In this document: positions 1 to 11,900 of the stretch, piece by piece
Position numbering within the stretch: the first letter of the stretch is position 1
Layout: each line of letters opens with the position of its first letter
DNA from: Chamaelirium japonicum
Taxonomy: Eukaryota; Streptophyta; Magnoliopsida; Liliales; Melanthiaceae
NCBI GenBank assembly: GCA_947650365.1
Contig: OX393557.1
Location: 50,319,472-50,383,471, forward strand
DNA: 64,000 nt
Reading direction: 5' to 3'
Notes under the pieces: generated by a model
Told to the model about the DNA's origin: nothing
Database searches by the model: none
What the model saw: only the letters and a program-made list of their open reading frames with translations
Translations under genes and position numbers: made by a program

Positions 1-51
1 GGTGACGAAGTTCATCGTGAATAGTAAATGGTCTAGGACCTATGCCTGAAA

Positions 52-1158
52 TTACCCGTGAATCAGTTTGCACTCTGAGACTTGTGAAAGCGTTTGCCTC
101 ATTGTACTCTCGTGCATGGAGCGTGAATGATTTGGACAAAATGGCTTCACCGTCGAACAAATCTTTAAGTTGTTGGGGAGGAGTTTTAAGCAAATTGTGG
201 ATTTAAGCAAGCGTGATCTTTCCTTCCGTACAACATTTACCAAATTGTGGATTCCTCACATATGATTTGGATAGTCTTTCATCGATAAAATGAAGAGCCG
301 AGCAATGACAACATTGGACATCCATTGGGCCGAGAGAATGACGTCCTAGTTCTACCATAGGTTGTGAAGGATTGTTTAAGTCTTATTGGTCCTCACATTC
401 TTCATATAGTAGATTTGTGATGTATAATAATCATCGTTTAGTTTTTATGATGTATAATTGATGATGATAATTAATGAGCCAGTTTGATAATTACCGCACA
501 CTTAGAGGAGAGACGATTGTATTTTGAATCGGTACACTAATCTGGACAGACATGTTTGTACTATCCATCGGGTTATTAATCGACCTCTCCACCATGGCCT
601 TTTCCTTTTCTTTAGCCGACCTCTGGGCAGGTTCATTTTGGCATACACTAAAAGTTTACAAATACTTAACACACTTTAGTATTATCGAGGATAATAATAT
701 ACAGAGAAAATAAGTGTTTTAAAAAATATACATCTTACATGTTTTTCCCCCTATCATTTATAGGAGTCACGTTCGATGAAGGGTCCATCGATGCATTGTT
801 AGGGATCTCCACTTGGGTCTTTAGTCCATCCGGTAATTCTATCAATGCCATCCCCTTTGATTTTCTATCTTTCTCCCTTTGCAATTTGAGCAAGTGAACG
901 TGTCAAAATAACTCCTGTTGTAATTGATAATCTGGCTTTTTTGCACTGCACATGTTGCAATTGTTGTTCTTGCGCTCTTTCCCGTTCCCTTTGTGGCATG
1001 CTTGTATTTTCCATCAGTACATTAGTCGCCAGTTGTAGTAGCACCACCAGTGAATCAAGATTTTCGGTTGGCAATATTAATTCCACAGGTTTTTTGCATA
1101 CTAATTTTTGTTTGTGTATTTTTTCACGTTCTCTATGTGTTTGTTGAGCCAGTTGCAT
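52..1158 (-). pseudogene. Helitron N-terminal coding remnant, left-arm copy
   Basis: This is the minus-strand mirror copy of the N-terminal part of the Helitron gene seen at 8977-9916. The stretch 865-1158 encodes the Arg/Glu/Gln-rich segment with repeated LAQ..RRERE motifs. The stretch near 52-300 encodes the part matching the downstream CCGC-type zinc-finger and linker region, in broken frames. Between them (about 440-600) the left copy keeps an open stretch that continues the conserved reading and is missing from the right arm, so the left copy is the less deleted one here. The rest of the gene, if present, lies beyond the left edge. Confidence 0.6.
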
Positions 1159-2653
1159 ACGGGACAGTGGTTTCGATGGTTCTATATTCTAAACATGTAA
1201 GCGTGCATTTTTTCCACGTTCTCTACGTGCACGTTGAGCTAATTACATTCGTGAAAGGGGTTTCGATGGTTCTATATTAGGAACCTGTAACGTATAATTT
1301 TTTGTAAATTATTTTGTTTTCCACGTTTAGCTAATAAGGATTTGTATATAGATAAGGAATATCATTTACAATTGGTAAATAAGTTTTGAAAATGATACGT
1401 GCAAATAGAATGACAGTAAAAGATAGGTACCATTGCCGATGTGGGCGTAGTTGTTGACGGTAGCTGCACCGTTTTTAAAGGACCCACTTGACATGGAACG
1501 AGTGACGATAGCTGCATCGCTGCAGAAGGGGGTGACATCTGGTGATCTGGTGATGTCGTGGTACCTCGATATGATGTAGCTGGTCTGGTGGGGTTGACAT
1601 GATAAACTCAGGAGACTCGGGGGGGGTGGGGGGGGTTGAAACTGGTTCCATATCTCCTAGAAGATGCAAAGAAAATGCTTATTTAATCAATTATAATTTT
1701 TAACCATTGTTATTAAAGAAAAATATGTAATGTTAAATAATGGAAATGGATCATGTTTAGTGTAAAAGAAATATTATTTTTCATAAATAAAAGTAAAAAT
1801 TTGTTGTTGAGATGGCGGATGTGCTTGTGAGGTGGTGAAGGTGGTTAGTTAATAAAGATGGTTCAACAGTGTCAAGATATCTTATAAATAATTAATAAAT
1901 AGTATTAGATAGGTGGTTATCAAAAATCAAAATTCCTCACATAATTTTTATTTTTTGAACAGTCACAATAGAAGCATAGGAGAATCAAAAACCTTGATAA
2001 CACACACAAAGAAACAATAATTTTCCCTTTTCTTTTATTTAGTACCAAATTACAATTATACTAAAACTCCAAATGCCAGACGACGAATTAATACAAATTT
2101 TTTTTTTCTGGGTCGGTAAAGATAATGATATGCTATTTTTGACCATTTCTTCGTATTTCAGTATAGATTTTTGTTAAGCCGTCATCGGGTATCGAATCAA
2201 TCGTTCGGAAGTAGATGAGTCTTTTTTTCCCAGTCGAATTGTCGAAGGTCATGGGTCGAAGTATTGCATCTATGGTATATCATCTACACTCGAAGGCCAT
2301 GAACGCGTGCATACCCATAAGGCTGCAGTAGTACAACATAGTATATGATTTTTCTGTTAAAAGTAATATTAATTAATAAATTGAGAACATTTGTAAACAT
2401 ATAATATGACAACAACATAATTTGAGGAAGCTGGTTGACTCAGGTCGGTGAGCTCGACATTCATCACAGATGCACATGGGCGCTGGAGTGCGATTCACTT
2501 TTGGGTTGCCAACCATTGTTCGGCTGTGATGCTGGTCAGACACATGCCGATCTGCACGCAGCGGGCGCATTCGGGGTGGGTGTAACAGACTGAGTGCGGT
2601 TGGGGTGGGTGTAACGGACGGTTGTGATTCATTTCGGCCTTAACCAATAATTG

Positions 2654-2826
2654 GGGAAAGTTTTCAGCACATCCTGCGTACACTACAACCGTGGCCTAGA
2701 GCCAATCATCACGTTCTGGGTGCAGGGGGCCACTGCCCACATGTGCTGGGGCCTGCTACCCCATGTATCTTGAATCGCAGTAGGCCCCATGCTTGCTGCG
2801 TACCTAGGATGTACTGAAAACTTCCC
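2654..2826. mobile_element. Mutator-type MITE, left-arm copy
   Basis: A 173-bp element has inverted ends of the form GGGAAAGTTTTCAG and its complement. The repeat CCAATAATTG flanks it on both sides (2644-2653 and 2827-2836). A duplication of 9-10 bp is typical of Mutator-like elements. The same element sits at the mirror position 7332-7504, so it inserted before the inverted duplication arose. A relative with the same CAGCACATCCTGCGT end is at 49247-49404. It has no coding capacity. Confidence 0.72.
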
Positions 2827-2827
2827 C

Positions 2828-2973
2828 CAATAATTGAGCCTCACGTTAAGTCCAAATATAATGTGGACTCACCCCCAACAACTCTCTGTTCTTTGTTCTT
2901 TGAAGTCACCAATAATTGAGTCTCACGTGAAGTCCAAACATAATATGGACTCACCCCCAACAACTCTCTGTTC
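2828..2973. repeat. 82-bp tandem duplication
   Basis: A unit starting CAATAATTGAG and ending in CAACAACTCTCTGTTC occurs twice in direct order with a period of 82 bp (2828 and 2910). The same doublet is present in mirror image near 7185-7330, so it predates the inverted repeat. Confidence 0.75.
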
Positions 2974-3117
2974 ACAAGAGAGGAACATGGCAGATGGGGG
3001 GCAGTCGATCGGCTTGATCGAGAACTGGATCGATGCCCCCTCGAGGCCTCGTCGACGTTGCCTCGACGCCGAGGGCTGGATCGTGTCGGGGCCGGCGGTC
3101 TGAAATATCTTTGTTAT

Positions 3118-3245
3118 AGTGGCATGCTTGTAAATAAGTCGAAGCCTGTGCCGATCGACACGCAATAGGCGCTTTCAGCGCGGCACGTAATGGGAGCCTT
3201 CAGCGTGGCACGCAGCTGTTGCCTTTGGTATGGCACGCAATGCGA
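3118..3245 (-). mobile_element. Degenerate Helitron 3'-end-like segment, left arm
   Basis: On the minus strand this stretch has three degenerate copies of a roughly 33-bp motif (GTGCC..GCCGAAGGC). A GTCGATCGGCAC near-palindrome and GGCTTC follow. This is the same arrangement as the Helitron terminus at 15100-15214, but the CTAG end is mutated. Its mirror copy is at 6920-7045. Confidence 0.5.
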
Positions 3246-4205
3246 TCTCCTCCAGTTGGTCGGCCCGGGTAGTTTATTTTGTTCTAAACTTTAGGGTGCA
3301 ATTTGGAACAAAATAAACACAGGGTGGTTAAGTGTTTTTGAGCTAAACTTCAAGGGGCAAAGTGTAATTAATGCTCATTTACTCAGGGGGTTAAGTGCTG
3401 TGCTTTCTTTAGGCTGTGATGTGGGTCGGCCGGTTCGGTGAGCTTTCTGTGGATCACGTGAACCCAAATAATTGAGCCATCACATGAACTTCACCTAAAT
3501 AATTGAGCTGTGCTGTGTTGTGAGAATAAAAGAAAAAAAAAACAGAGATTAACCGGCCGGATGGGCGGGTAATCGATCAAACCCACCGCTCGACGCCAAT
3601 AGGATCGACGTCGGCGATGGTGCCGGGCAGAAAAGACGCAAGCGATCAGTGTCTTGGCGTACTCGATCTGCTCCCCAGGGGTTGGATCGAGGCCTCATCA
3701 ACGCCGCCTCAAGGGACGTTGACGCCTAGCGACGGATTGGATCGTATCGCCGTCGACGGTAGTGCCGGGCAGCAAAGTTGCAGGCGATGTCGAGGAGGCG
3801 TCATAGGAAATCGATGCCGGCAGTGTTGCCGTGCAGCAAAGGCGCAGGCGGCGCCTCTTTGAGGCCTCCTCAACACCGCCTGCACGCCAAGCGATGGATC
3901 GTGGTGTGCCTGACGGCCTCGATGCCGAGCGCTTGAAAGTGTCGGCCTCTTGATTTTTTTTTTTACTCTCTTCCATGTGCAGTGGTGTTTCAATGCCTAC
4001 CTTGGATTGAAGAAGGTTGTCAGTGCCTCGTTTGGTCTTCCATTCTGATGATGATGGTCGCCTCCTTCTCTCCTTCTGATGATGGTCTTCGCTTCTTCTG
4101 ATGATGGTCGCCTTCACCTTCTTCTCTTCTTCTGATGATGGTCGCCGCGAGCATATAGAAGATACAATAGTTCGGAGTTCCTAATAAGCCTTCGCTTTCT
4201 TCTCT

Positions 4206-4600
4206 TCTTCTGATGATAGTTCCCATATTAGATCACGATTTGGCTCCAAGAAATTTACATTGCCTTTGTTGATCGAACTTCCATATTAGATCACGATTTG
4301 GCTCCAAGAAATTTACCTAGCCTTTGTTGATCGGATTTCCATATAAGATCACGTTTTTTTGCAATTGGCTCCAAAAATTACCTATTTTCCATGTTGGTGC
4401 TGTGCTTTCTTTATGACTGATTTCCATATTGGTTTTTTCTTTAAATCGGCAAAATTCTTTCCATGTTGGTGCTGTGCTTTCTTTATGACTAATTTCCATA
4501 GTGGTTTTTTCTTTAAATCGGTAAATTTTTTTCCATGTTGGCTGAACTGAGTAGTTTTTTCTTTAAATCGGCAATTTTTTTTCCATATTGGCTGAACAGA
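4206..4600. repeat. Short tandem repeats near the palindrome centre, left arm
   Basis: Two minisatellite families lie side by side. One has a period of about 62 bp and contains GATCACGATTTGGCTCCAAG (4206-4385). The other contains TTTTTTCTTTAAATCGGCAA with TTTCCATGTTGG (4390-4600). Both recur in mirror image at 5530-5935. Short open frames here come from the repeats and are not genes. Confidence 0.7.
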
Positions 4601-4710
4601 TGTTGATCGGATGGTTCATTCGGATCCAATTGCAAAGATCATAGCCTTTGTTTGTTGCGCTTGATTCCGGCCCAATTGCAAAGATCGGACGGGCAAAAGA
4701 TTGATCTTTT

Positions 4711-4882
4711 ATTTGATCGGGCGGCCAAAATATATGTTGACAGTGGCACACTTGTAAATAAAACGAACGCGTTGTGGTATGCTAAGAGACACGGACACGG
4801 GACACGGACATGACACGGCACGGACACGCCGACACGATATTTTTCAAAAAACCAGGACACGGACACGTTAGGGGACACACTG

Positions 4883-4934
<52 letters not shown>

Positions 4935-5415
4935 CAAGTCTAAATGATTTATAATCAAACATAAAGCTAATAGTTAACTAAAAAGTCTCCAACAAACAAT
5001 AATAGCATCATTACATCTGACATCATCAATGATTCAAGTGTATAGTTTCAAACTTTCAAAACACAAAATAGCAAGTAGAACACGCATACAATCATCATCA
5101 AGACCAATGTCAAGTGTCACTGCATCATCACCATCGACGCCATCATCCGTAAAGACCACGACCTACATATCCGGCTCATTGATAGAAAGATTCACAATCC
5201 TAAGAACCCTAATATCTTCAAATGAGAAAAAAGCCTCTTCGATATTGTTTGACACGCTCCGAAACGCATCCGACACGTGCCGAACAACCTTTGTTCATAG
5301 AGGACATGTTTTTGGTGTGTCCGACACGTGTCGGAGAGTGTCGGTGTCCGACACGTGTCAGACACGAATACGTAGAGGTCCCGAGATTGTCGGTGTTTCA
5401 TAGGTGATATGTATT
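4711..5415. other. Spacer of the giant inverted repeat
   Basis: These 705 bp are unique to the centre. The left part (4780-4880) and right part (5255-5400) are rich in GACACG/CGTGTC motifs that face each other. This suggests a nested nonautonomous DNA element running roughly from 4772 to 5405; no clean target duplication was found. Between them lie an AT microsatellite and AT-rich DNA without recognisable coding. Confidence 0.55.
4886..4933. repeat. (AT)24 microsatellite
   Basis: An uninterrupted run of AT dinucleotides, 48 bp long, lies inside the spacer of the inverted repeat. Confidence 0.97.
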
Positions 5416-6919
5416 AAGATCAATCTTTTGCCCGTTCGATCTTTGCAATTGGGCCGAAATCAAGCGCAACCAACAAAGGCTATGATCTTTGCAATTGGAT
5501 CTGAAAGAACCGTTCGATCAACATCTGTTCAGCCAACATGGAAAGAATTTTGCCGATTTAAAGAAAAAACCACTCAGTTCAGCCAACATGGAAAATTTTT
5601 TGCCGATTTAAAGAAAAAACCACTATGGAAATTGGTCTGAAAGAAAGCACAGCAGCAACATGGAAAGCACAGCACCAACATGGAAAGAATTTTGCCGATT
5701 TAAAGAAAAAACCAATATGGAAATCAGTTATAAAGAAAGCACAACACCACAATAGAAAATAGGTAATTTTTGGAGCCAAATGCAAAAAAACGTGATCTCT
5801 TTATATGGAAGTCCGAATAACTAAGGCTAGGTAAATTTCTTTGAGCCAAATCGTGATCTCCTAATATGGAAGTCCGATCAACAAAGGCAATGTAAATTTC
5901 TTGGAGCCAAATCGTGATCTCCTAATATGGGAACCGTCATCAGAAGAATAGAAGAAGGCGAAGGCTTATTAGGAACTCCGATCTATTGTATCTTCTATAT
6001 GCTCGCGACGACCATCATCAGTAGAAGAGAAGAAGGCGAAGGCGACCATCATCATCAGAAGAGAAGAAGACCATCATCAGAAGGAGAGAAGGAGGCGACC
6101 ATCATCGTCAGAAGAAAAGACCAAACGAGGTGCCGACAACCTTCTTCAATCAACACCTCTGCTCATGGAAGAGAGTAAAAAAAAAAAAAGAAAATTTCAA
6201 GAGCCTGACACAATCCAGCACTTGGCATCAAGGCCACCGGGCACGTCACGATCCATCGCTCGGCGTGCAGGCGGCGTTGAGGAGGCCTCAAAGGGGCGCC
6301 GCCTACACCTTTGTTGCTCGACAACACCGCCGACGTCGATTTCCTATGACGCCTCCTCAACGTCGCCTGCAACTTTGCTGCCCGGCATCACCGCCGGCGG
6401 CGATTCGATCCAATCCATCGCGTGGTGTCGACGTCCCTTGAGGCGGCGTCGATGAGGCCTCGATCCGACCCTTGGGGAGCAGATCGAGGAGGCCAAGACA
6501 CCGATCGCCTGCGCCTTTGCTGCCCGGCACCATCGCCGGCATCGATCCCCTTTGGCGTCGATCCGATCGGCGTCGAGCGGTGGGTTTGATCGACTGCCCC
6601 CCCTATCCGAACGGTTAATCTCTGTTTTTTTTCTTTTATTCTCACAGCACAGCACAACTCAATTATTTGGGTGAAGTTCACGTGATGACTCAATTATTTG
6701 GGTTCACATGATCCACAGAAAGCTCACCGAACCGGTCGACCCACATCACAGCCTAAAGAAAGCACAACACTTAACCCCCTGGGTAAATGAGCATTAATTA
6801 CACTTTGCCCCCTTGAAGTTTAGCTCAAAAACACTTAACCACCCTGTGTTTATTTTGTTCCAAATTGCACCCTAAAGTTTGGAACAAAATAAACTATCCG
6901 GGCTGACCAACTGGAGATT

Positions 6920-7045
6920 GCGTTGTGTGCCATGCCGAAGGCAACAACTACGTGCCACGCCAAAGGCTCCCGTTACGTGCCGCGCCGAAAGCACCGGTTG
7001 CATGTCGATCGGCACGGGCTTCAACTATTTACAAGCATGCCACTA
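6920..7045 (+). mobile_element. Degenerate Helitron 3'-end-like segment, right arm
   Basis: Three GTGCC..GCCGAA motifs are followed by GTCGATCGGCAC, GGGCTTCAA and CTATT. The layout copies the Helitron terminus at 15100-15214, but the last bases read CTAT rather than CTAG. It looks like an old Helitron end that was copied along with the arm. Confidence 0.5.
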
Positions 7046-7331
7046 TAACAGGGATATTTCAGGCCGCCGACCCCGACACGATTCAGCCCTCGGCGTCAAC
7101 GAGACCTCGAGGGGGCGTTGATCCAGTTCTCGATCAAGCCGATCAACTGCCCCTCATCCGGCCTGTTCCTCTCTTTTGAACAAAGAGTTGTTGGGGGTGA
7201 GTCCACATTATGTTTGGACTTCACGTGAGGCTCAATTATTGGTGACTTCAAAGAGCAAAGAACAAAGAACAGAGAGTTGATGGGGGTGAGTCCACATTAT
7301 GTTTGGACTTAACGTGAGGCTCAATTATTGG

Positions 7332-7504
7332 GGGAAATTTTCAGCACATCCTTGGTACGCAGCAAGCGTGGGGCCTACTGCGATTCAAGATACATGGGGT
7401 AGCAGGTCCCAGCACATGTGGGCAGTGGCCCCCTGCACTCAGAACGTGATGATTGGCTCTAGGCAACGTTTGTAGCGTACGCAGGATGTGCTGAAAATTT
7501 TCCC
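7332..7504. mobile_element. Mutator-type MITE, right-arm copy
   Basis: This is the mirror copy of the 173-bp element at 2654-2826. CAATTATTGG flanks it at 7322-7331 and 7505-7514. Equal length and identical relative position in both arms show that it was present before the arms were duplicated. Confidence 0.72.
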
Positions 7505-8525
7505 CAATTATTGGTTAAGGCCGAAATTGAATCACAACCGTTTGTTGCACCCACCCCAACTGCACTCAGTCTGTTACACCCAGCCCGAATGCGCCCGCTG
7601 CGTGCAGATCGGCATGTGCTTGACCAGCATCACAGCCAAACAATGGCTGGCAACCCAAAACTGAATCGCACTCCAGCGCCCATGTGCAGCTGTGATGAAT
7701 GTCGAGCTCACCGACTTGAGTCAACCAGCTTCCTCAAATTAAGTATGTTGTCATATTATATATTTACAAATATTCTCAATTTATTAATTAATATTATTTT
7801 TAATCGAAAAATTATATACTATGTTTTACTACTGCGGCCTTATAGGTACGCACGCGTTCATGGCCTTCGAGTGCAGATGATATACCATAGATACAATGTT
7901 TCGACCCATGACCTTTGACACTTGACTGGGAAAAGAAGACTCATCTACTTGCGAACGATTGATTCGATACCCGAGGACGGCTTAACAAAAATCTATACTG
8001 AAATACGAAGAAATGGTTAAAAAGAGCATATCGTTATCTTTGCCGACAAAAAAAAAAGAAATTGTATTAATTCGTCGTCTGGCATTTGGAGTTTTAGTAT
8101 AATTGTTATTTGGTAATGAATAAAAGAGAAGTGAAAATTATTGTTTCTTTGTGTGTGTTATTAAGGTTTTTGGTTCTCATATGCTTCTATTGGGACTGTT
8201 CAAAAAATAAAAATTATGTGAGGAATTTTAATTTTTGACAACCATCTATCTAATACTATTTATTAATTATTTATAAGATATCCTGACACTGTTGAACCAT
8301 CTTTATTAACTAACCAACTTCACCACCTCACAAGCACATCCACCGTCTCAACAACAAATTTTTATTTTTAGTTTTGAAAAATAATTCTTTTACACTAAAC
8401 ATGATCCATTTCCATTATTTAACATTACATATTTTTCTTTAATAACAATGGTTAAAAATTATCATTGATTAAATCAACATTTTCTTTGCATCTTCTAGGA
8501 GGTATGGAACCAGTTTCAACCCCAA

Positions 8526-8550
8526 CCCCCCCCCCCCCCCCCCCCCCCCC
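8526..8550. repeat. Poly-C run of 25
   Basis: A pure C homopolymer sits at a place where the left arm (1619-1637) has an interrupted G run. Homopolymer length of this kind is prone to sequencing error. Confidence 0.9.
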
Positions 8551-8976
8551 GAGTCTCATGAGTTCGACATGTCAACCTCACCAGACCAGCTACATCATAT
8601 CGAGGTACCACAACATCACCAGATGTCACCCCCTTCTCCAGCGGTGCAGCTATCGTCACCCGTTCCATGTCTGGTGGGTCCTTTGAAAACGGTGCAGCTA
8701 CCGTCAACAGCTCGCCCTCATCGGCAATGATACTTATCTTTTACTGTCATTCTATTTGCATGTATCATTTTCAAAACCTATTTACCAATTGTAAATGATA
8801 TTCCTTATCTATATACAAATCCTTATTAGCTAAACGTGGAAAACAAACTAATTTACGAAAAATTATGTTATAGGTTCACGAATGCAATTAGCTCAACGTG
8901 CACCGGTGCACGTAGAGAACGTGAAAAAATGCACGCTTACATGTTCAGAATATAGAACCATCGAAACCACTCTCGT

Positions 8977-11900
8977 ATGCAACTGGCTCAACGAACACGT
9001 AGAGAACGTGAAAGGGTACACAAACAAAAATTAGTATGCCAAATACCTGCAGAATTAGTATTGCCAACCGAAAACCTGGATTCACGGGTGGTGCCACTAC
9101 AACTGGCGACTAATGTATTGATGGAAAATACAAGCATGTCACAAAGGGAACGGAAAAGAGCGCAAGAACAGCAATTGCAAGTTGTGCAGTTCAAAAAAGC
9201 CATATTATCAATTTCAACAGGAGTTAGTTTGACACGTTCACTTGCTCAAACTACAAGAAGACAAAGGGAGAGAGATGGAAAATCAAAGGGGAAGGCATTG
9301 ATAGAATTACCGGATGGACTAGAGACCCAAGTGGTGATCCCTAACAATGCATTGATGGACCCTTCATCGAACGTGACTCCTATAAATGATAGGGGAAACA
9401 CATATAAGATGTATATTTTTTTAAACACTTATTTTCTCTTTGTATTATTATCCTCGATAATAATAAAGCGTGTTAAGTATTTGTAAACTTTTAGTGTATG
9501 CCAAAACGAACCTGCCCGGAGGTCGACTAAAGAAAAGGAAAAGGCCATGGTTGTTATACAACAATAATCTACTATATGAAGAATGTGAGGACTAAGAAGA
9601 CTTAAACAATCCTTCACAACCTATGGAAGAACTAGGACGTCATTCTCTCAGCCCAATGGATGTCCAATGTCGTCATTGTTTGGCTCTTCATTTTATCGAT
9701 GAAAGACTATCCAAATCATATGTGAGGAATCCACAATTTGGTAAATGTTGTACGGATGGAAAGGTCAAGCTACCGGTGCTAAAACTCCGCCCCAACAATT
9801 TAAAGATTTGTTCGACGGTGAAGACATTTTGTCCAAATCATTCAAGATCCATGCACGAGAGTACAATGCGGCAAACACTTTCACAAGTCTCGGAGTCCAA
9901 ACTGATTCAAGGGTAATTTCAGGCATAGGTCCTAGATCATTTACTATTCACGGTGAACTTCGTCACCGAACATGGGCACTATTGCTAAAACCCGATAAAA
10001 AGGAAGCATATGCACAACTTTATATCCACGATCCTGCTAGAGCATTGGCAATTCGTGAGGAAAGAAATTCGCAACTTAGGCGTGTTGTTTTGCAAATTAT
10101 TCAGAATAATCTGCTTGAATGTAATCCCTTTGTTGCGAAGTTTTGTCAGGCGCATGAAATTTTATCCAAGGTTAACAATGAGAGCACATCTGTGCCTGTT
10201 TGTCTCCACTATCTTTTAACAACTGGTCGACGATGGTACAACTTACCCAGTTCGGAGGAGATAGCAGTTATATTGCCTGGTGATGGAACTGAGTATTTTA
10301 AAATACGCGATATTATTATCCACCTTCGAAGTAATCAAGGGTTGATGCGAATTAGTGAGTGTCACCCAGCTTATTTGTCACTGCACTACGTGCTACTATT
10401 TCCGTATGGTGATATGGGGTGGGAAGAAGGTTTTAAAAGGTTGGACCCTATTCGTGGTGAACCAATAGCTACAAGACTTACTCAGCTTGATTTTTATTGC
10501 TACCGCCTATTCGAGCGAATTACAGAATACTCGTCCATCCTAAGAGGTTCAAAACTTTTTCAGGAGTTTATTGTTGATGCTTGAGCAGCTACAGAGCAAA
10601 ATAAATTATAATGGTGCAGAATGCACCAGTCCAAACTACGAACCGATCTTTACCAAGGTCTAACCGACGTCGTTGCTGAAGGTCTCCAGGTCGGTCAAGT
10701 CGGTCAGCGAATAATCCTACCGTCCACTCATATTGGTAGTCCGCGTCATATGTTTGAGATATTCCAAGATTCCATAGTCATCACACGATTTAATCTTCAT
10801 CCTGATATATTCCTTACCATGATTGCCAATCCGAACTGGCCAGAGATTAAAATGGCAGTGCTTAAGGGCCAGAACCCGATTGATCGTCCAGATTTGGTTG
10901 CGCGAGTCTTCGAGCTGAAGAGGAAGGGTTGATGAAGGAGATCAAACATAATGGGGTTTTCGGTAAACAAGTTGGACATGTATACACGATAGAATTCCAG
11001 AAGCGAGGGCTACCGCATATGCATATTCTTCTATTCCTTAGTGGTCGAGATAAAATACGAACCAATGTGGATGTAGATAAAGTTGTTTATGCTGAGTTTC
11101 CATGTCCTGACACTGATCTTCTTCTATATCAGACAATCAAAACTTGCATGATCCATGGACCGTGTGGTGCTCGAAATCCGCGTGCACCCTGTATGGAGAA
11201 TGGACAATGCACGAAGAGATATCCATTTGCTTTTGTAGATGACACTACAAGGATTAGGATGGGTATCCCATCTACGGTCGGCGCAACTAGGGGTGTTCAT
11301 CGGTTCGGGTTGACCCGCCAAACCGAACCAAACCGGTCTATTTGGTTTGGTTTGGATCGGGTATTTTTGACCGTTCGGTTTGGTTCGGTTCCAAAAAAAA
11401 AAAGCCCGCTATGATCGGTTCGGTTCTGGGTTGTGAGTTTTTTAACCCGAATCAACCCAACCCGAACCATTGGTACTATAACCTCTATGGTTACTACTAT
11501 ACAGTGTACAGTCTCACTAATATTGTACATTACATGGTGGTGACCCCAATTGCCACCATTCGGTGCATTCAAAACTTTCAAGTGTTCAACGGTGTGATGA
11601 AACTGAAAAGTTAAGGTGTTGCTATTTGCACCCACATAATTACTAGCACCCCCAAATCCCAACTTATGAAATATCTCAAAGTGAAAAATTAAGGGTATTG
11701 CTAGTAATTCTATAAGGGTAAATAGCGGCACCCAAAGTTAAAGGCTTAAAAATAAAATCTGAACCACCTCAGTGGCTCAACCATTCATGCCTCACGGTGT
11801 GATGACGAGCGATTTGAAAGACCCGCAGGACCGAACCGAACCAAAACGAACTTTTCTGGTTTGGTTTGGTTCGGTTTTTTACCAAGGAATGGTTTGGTTC

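Larger units (their letters stand above)
1..4710. repeat. Left arm of a giant inverted repeat
   Basis: Read on the minus strand, this segment matches 5416-9967 throughout. The first 66 bases differ from their partner at about three positions, and the inner end matches down to the AAGATCAATC boundary at 5416. The homology reaches base 1, so the arm is cut by the window edge and its true length is unknown. The arm carries N-terminal Helitron coding (near 50-1160), a MITE (2654-2826), an 82-bp duplication, GC-rich spacer DNA (3540-3930, no gene recognised), GAAGAA-rich DNA and short minisatellites near the centre. Compared with the other arm it holds about 150 extra bases near 425-595. Confidence 0.93.
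5416..9967. repeat. Right arm of the giant inverted repeat
   Basis: This is the reverse-complement partner of 1-4710. It contains, in order: minisatellites (5530-5935), GAAGAA-rich DNA (5935-6180), a GC-rich block (6200-6570), a degenerate Helitron 3' end (6920-7045), an 82-bp duplication (7185-7330), a MITE (7332-7504), AT-rich non-coding DNA (7740-8460), a poly-C run and the Helitron N-terminal coding. It is about 157 bp shorter than the left arm, mostly because of a deletion near 9550. Beyond 9967 the sequence continues uninterrupted into the Helitron gene. Confidence 0.93.

Noticed and set aside
3617-4226. Overlapping frames of up to 139 codons
   Set aside because: They come from GC-rich and GAAGAA-rich repeats in the palindrome arm, are mirrored in the other arm with different breaks, and show no known domain.
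4711-5415. The palindrome centre as a replication origin
   Set aside because: AT richness and symmetry alone do not support an origin in a plant chromosome, and the spacer looks like a nested element.
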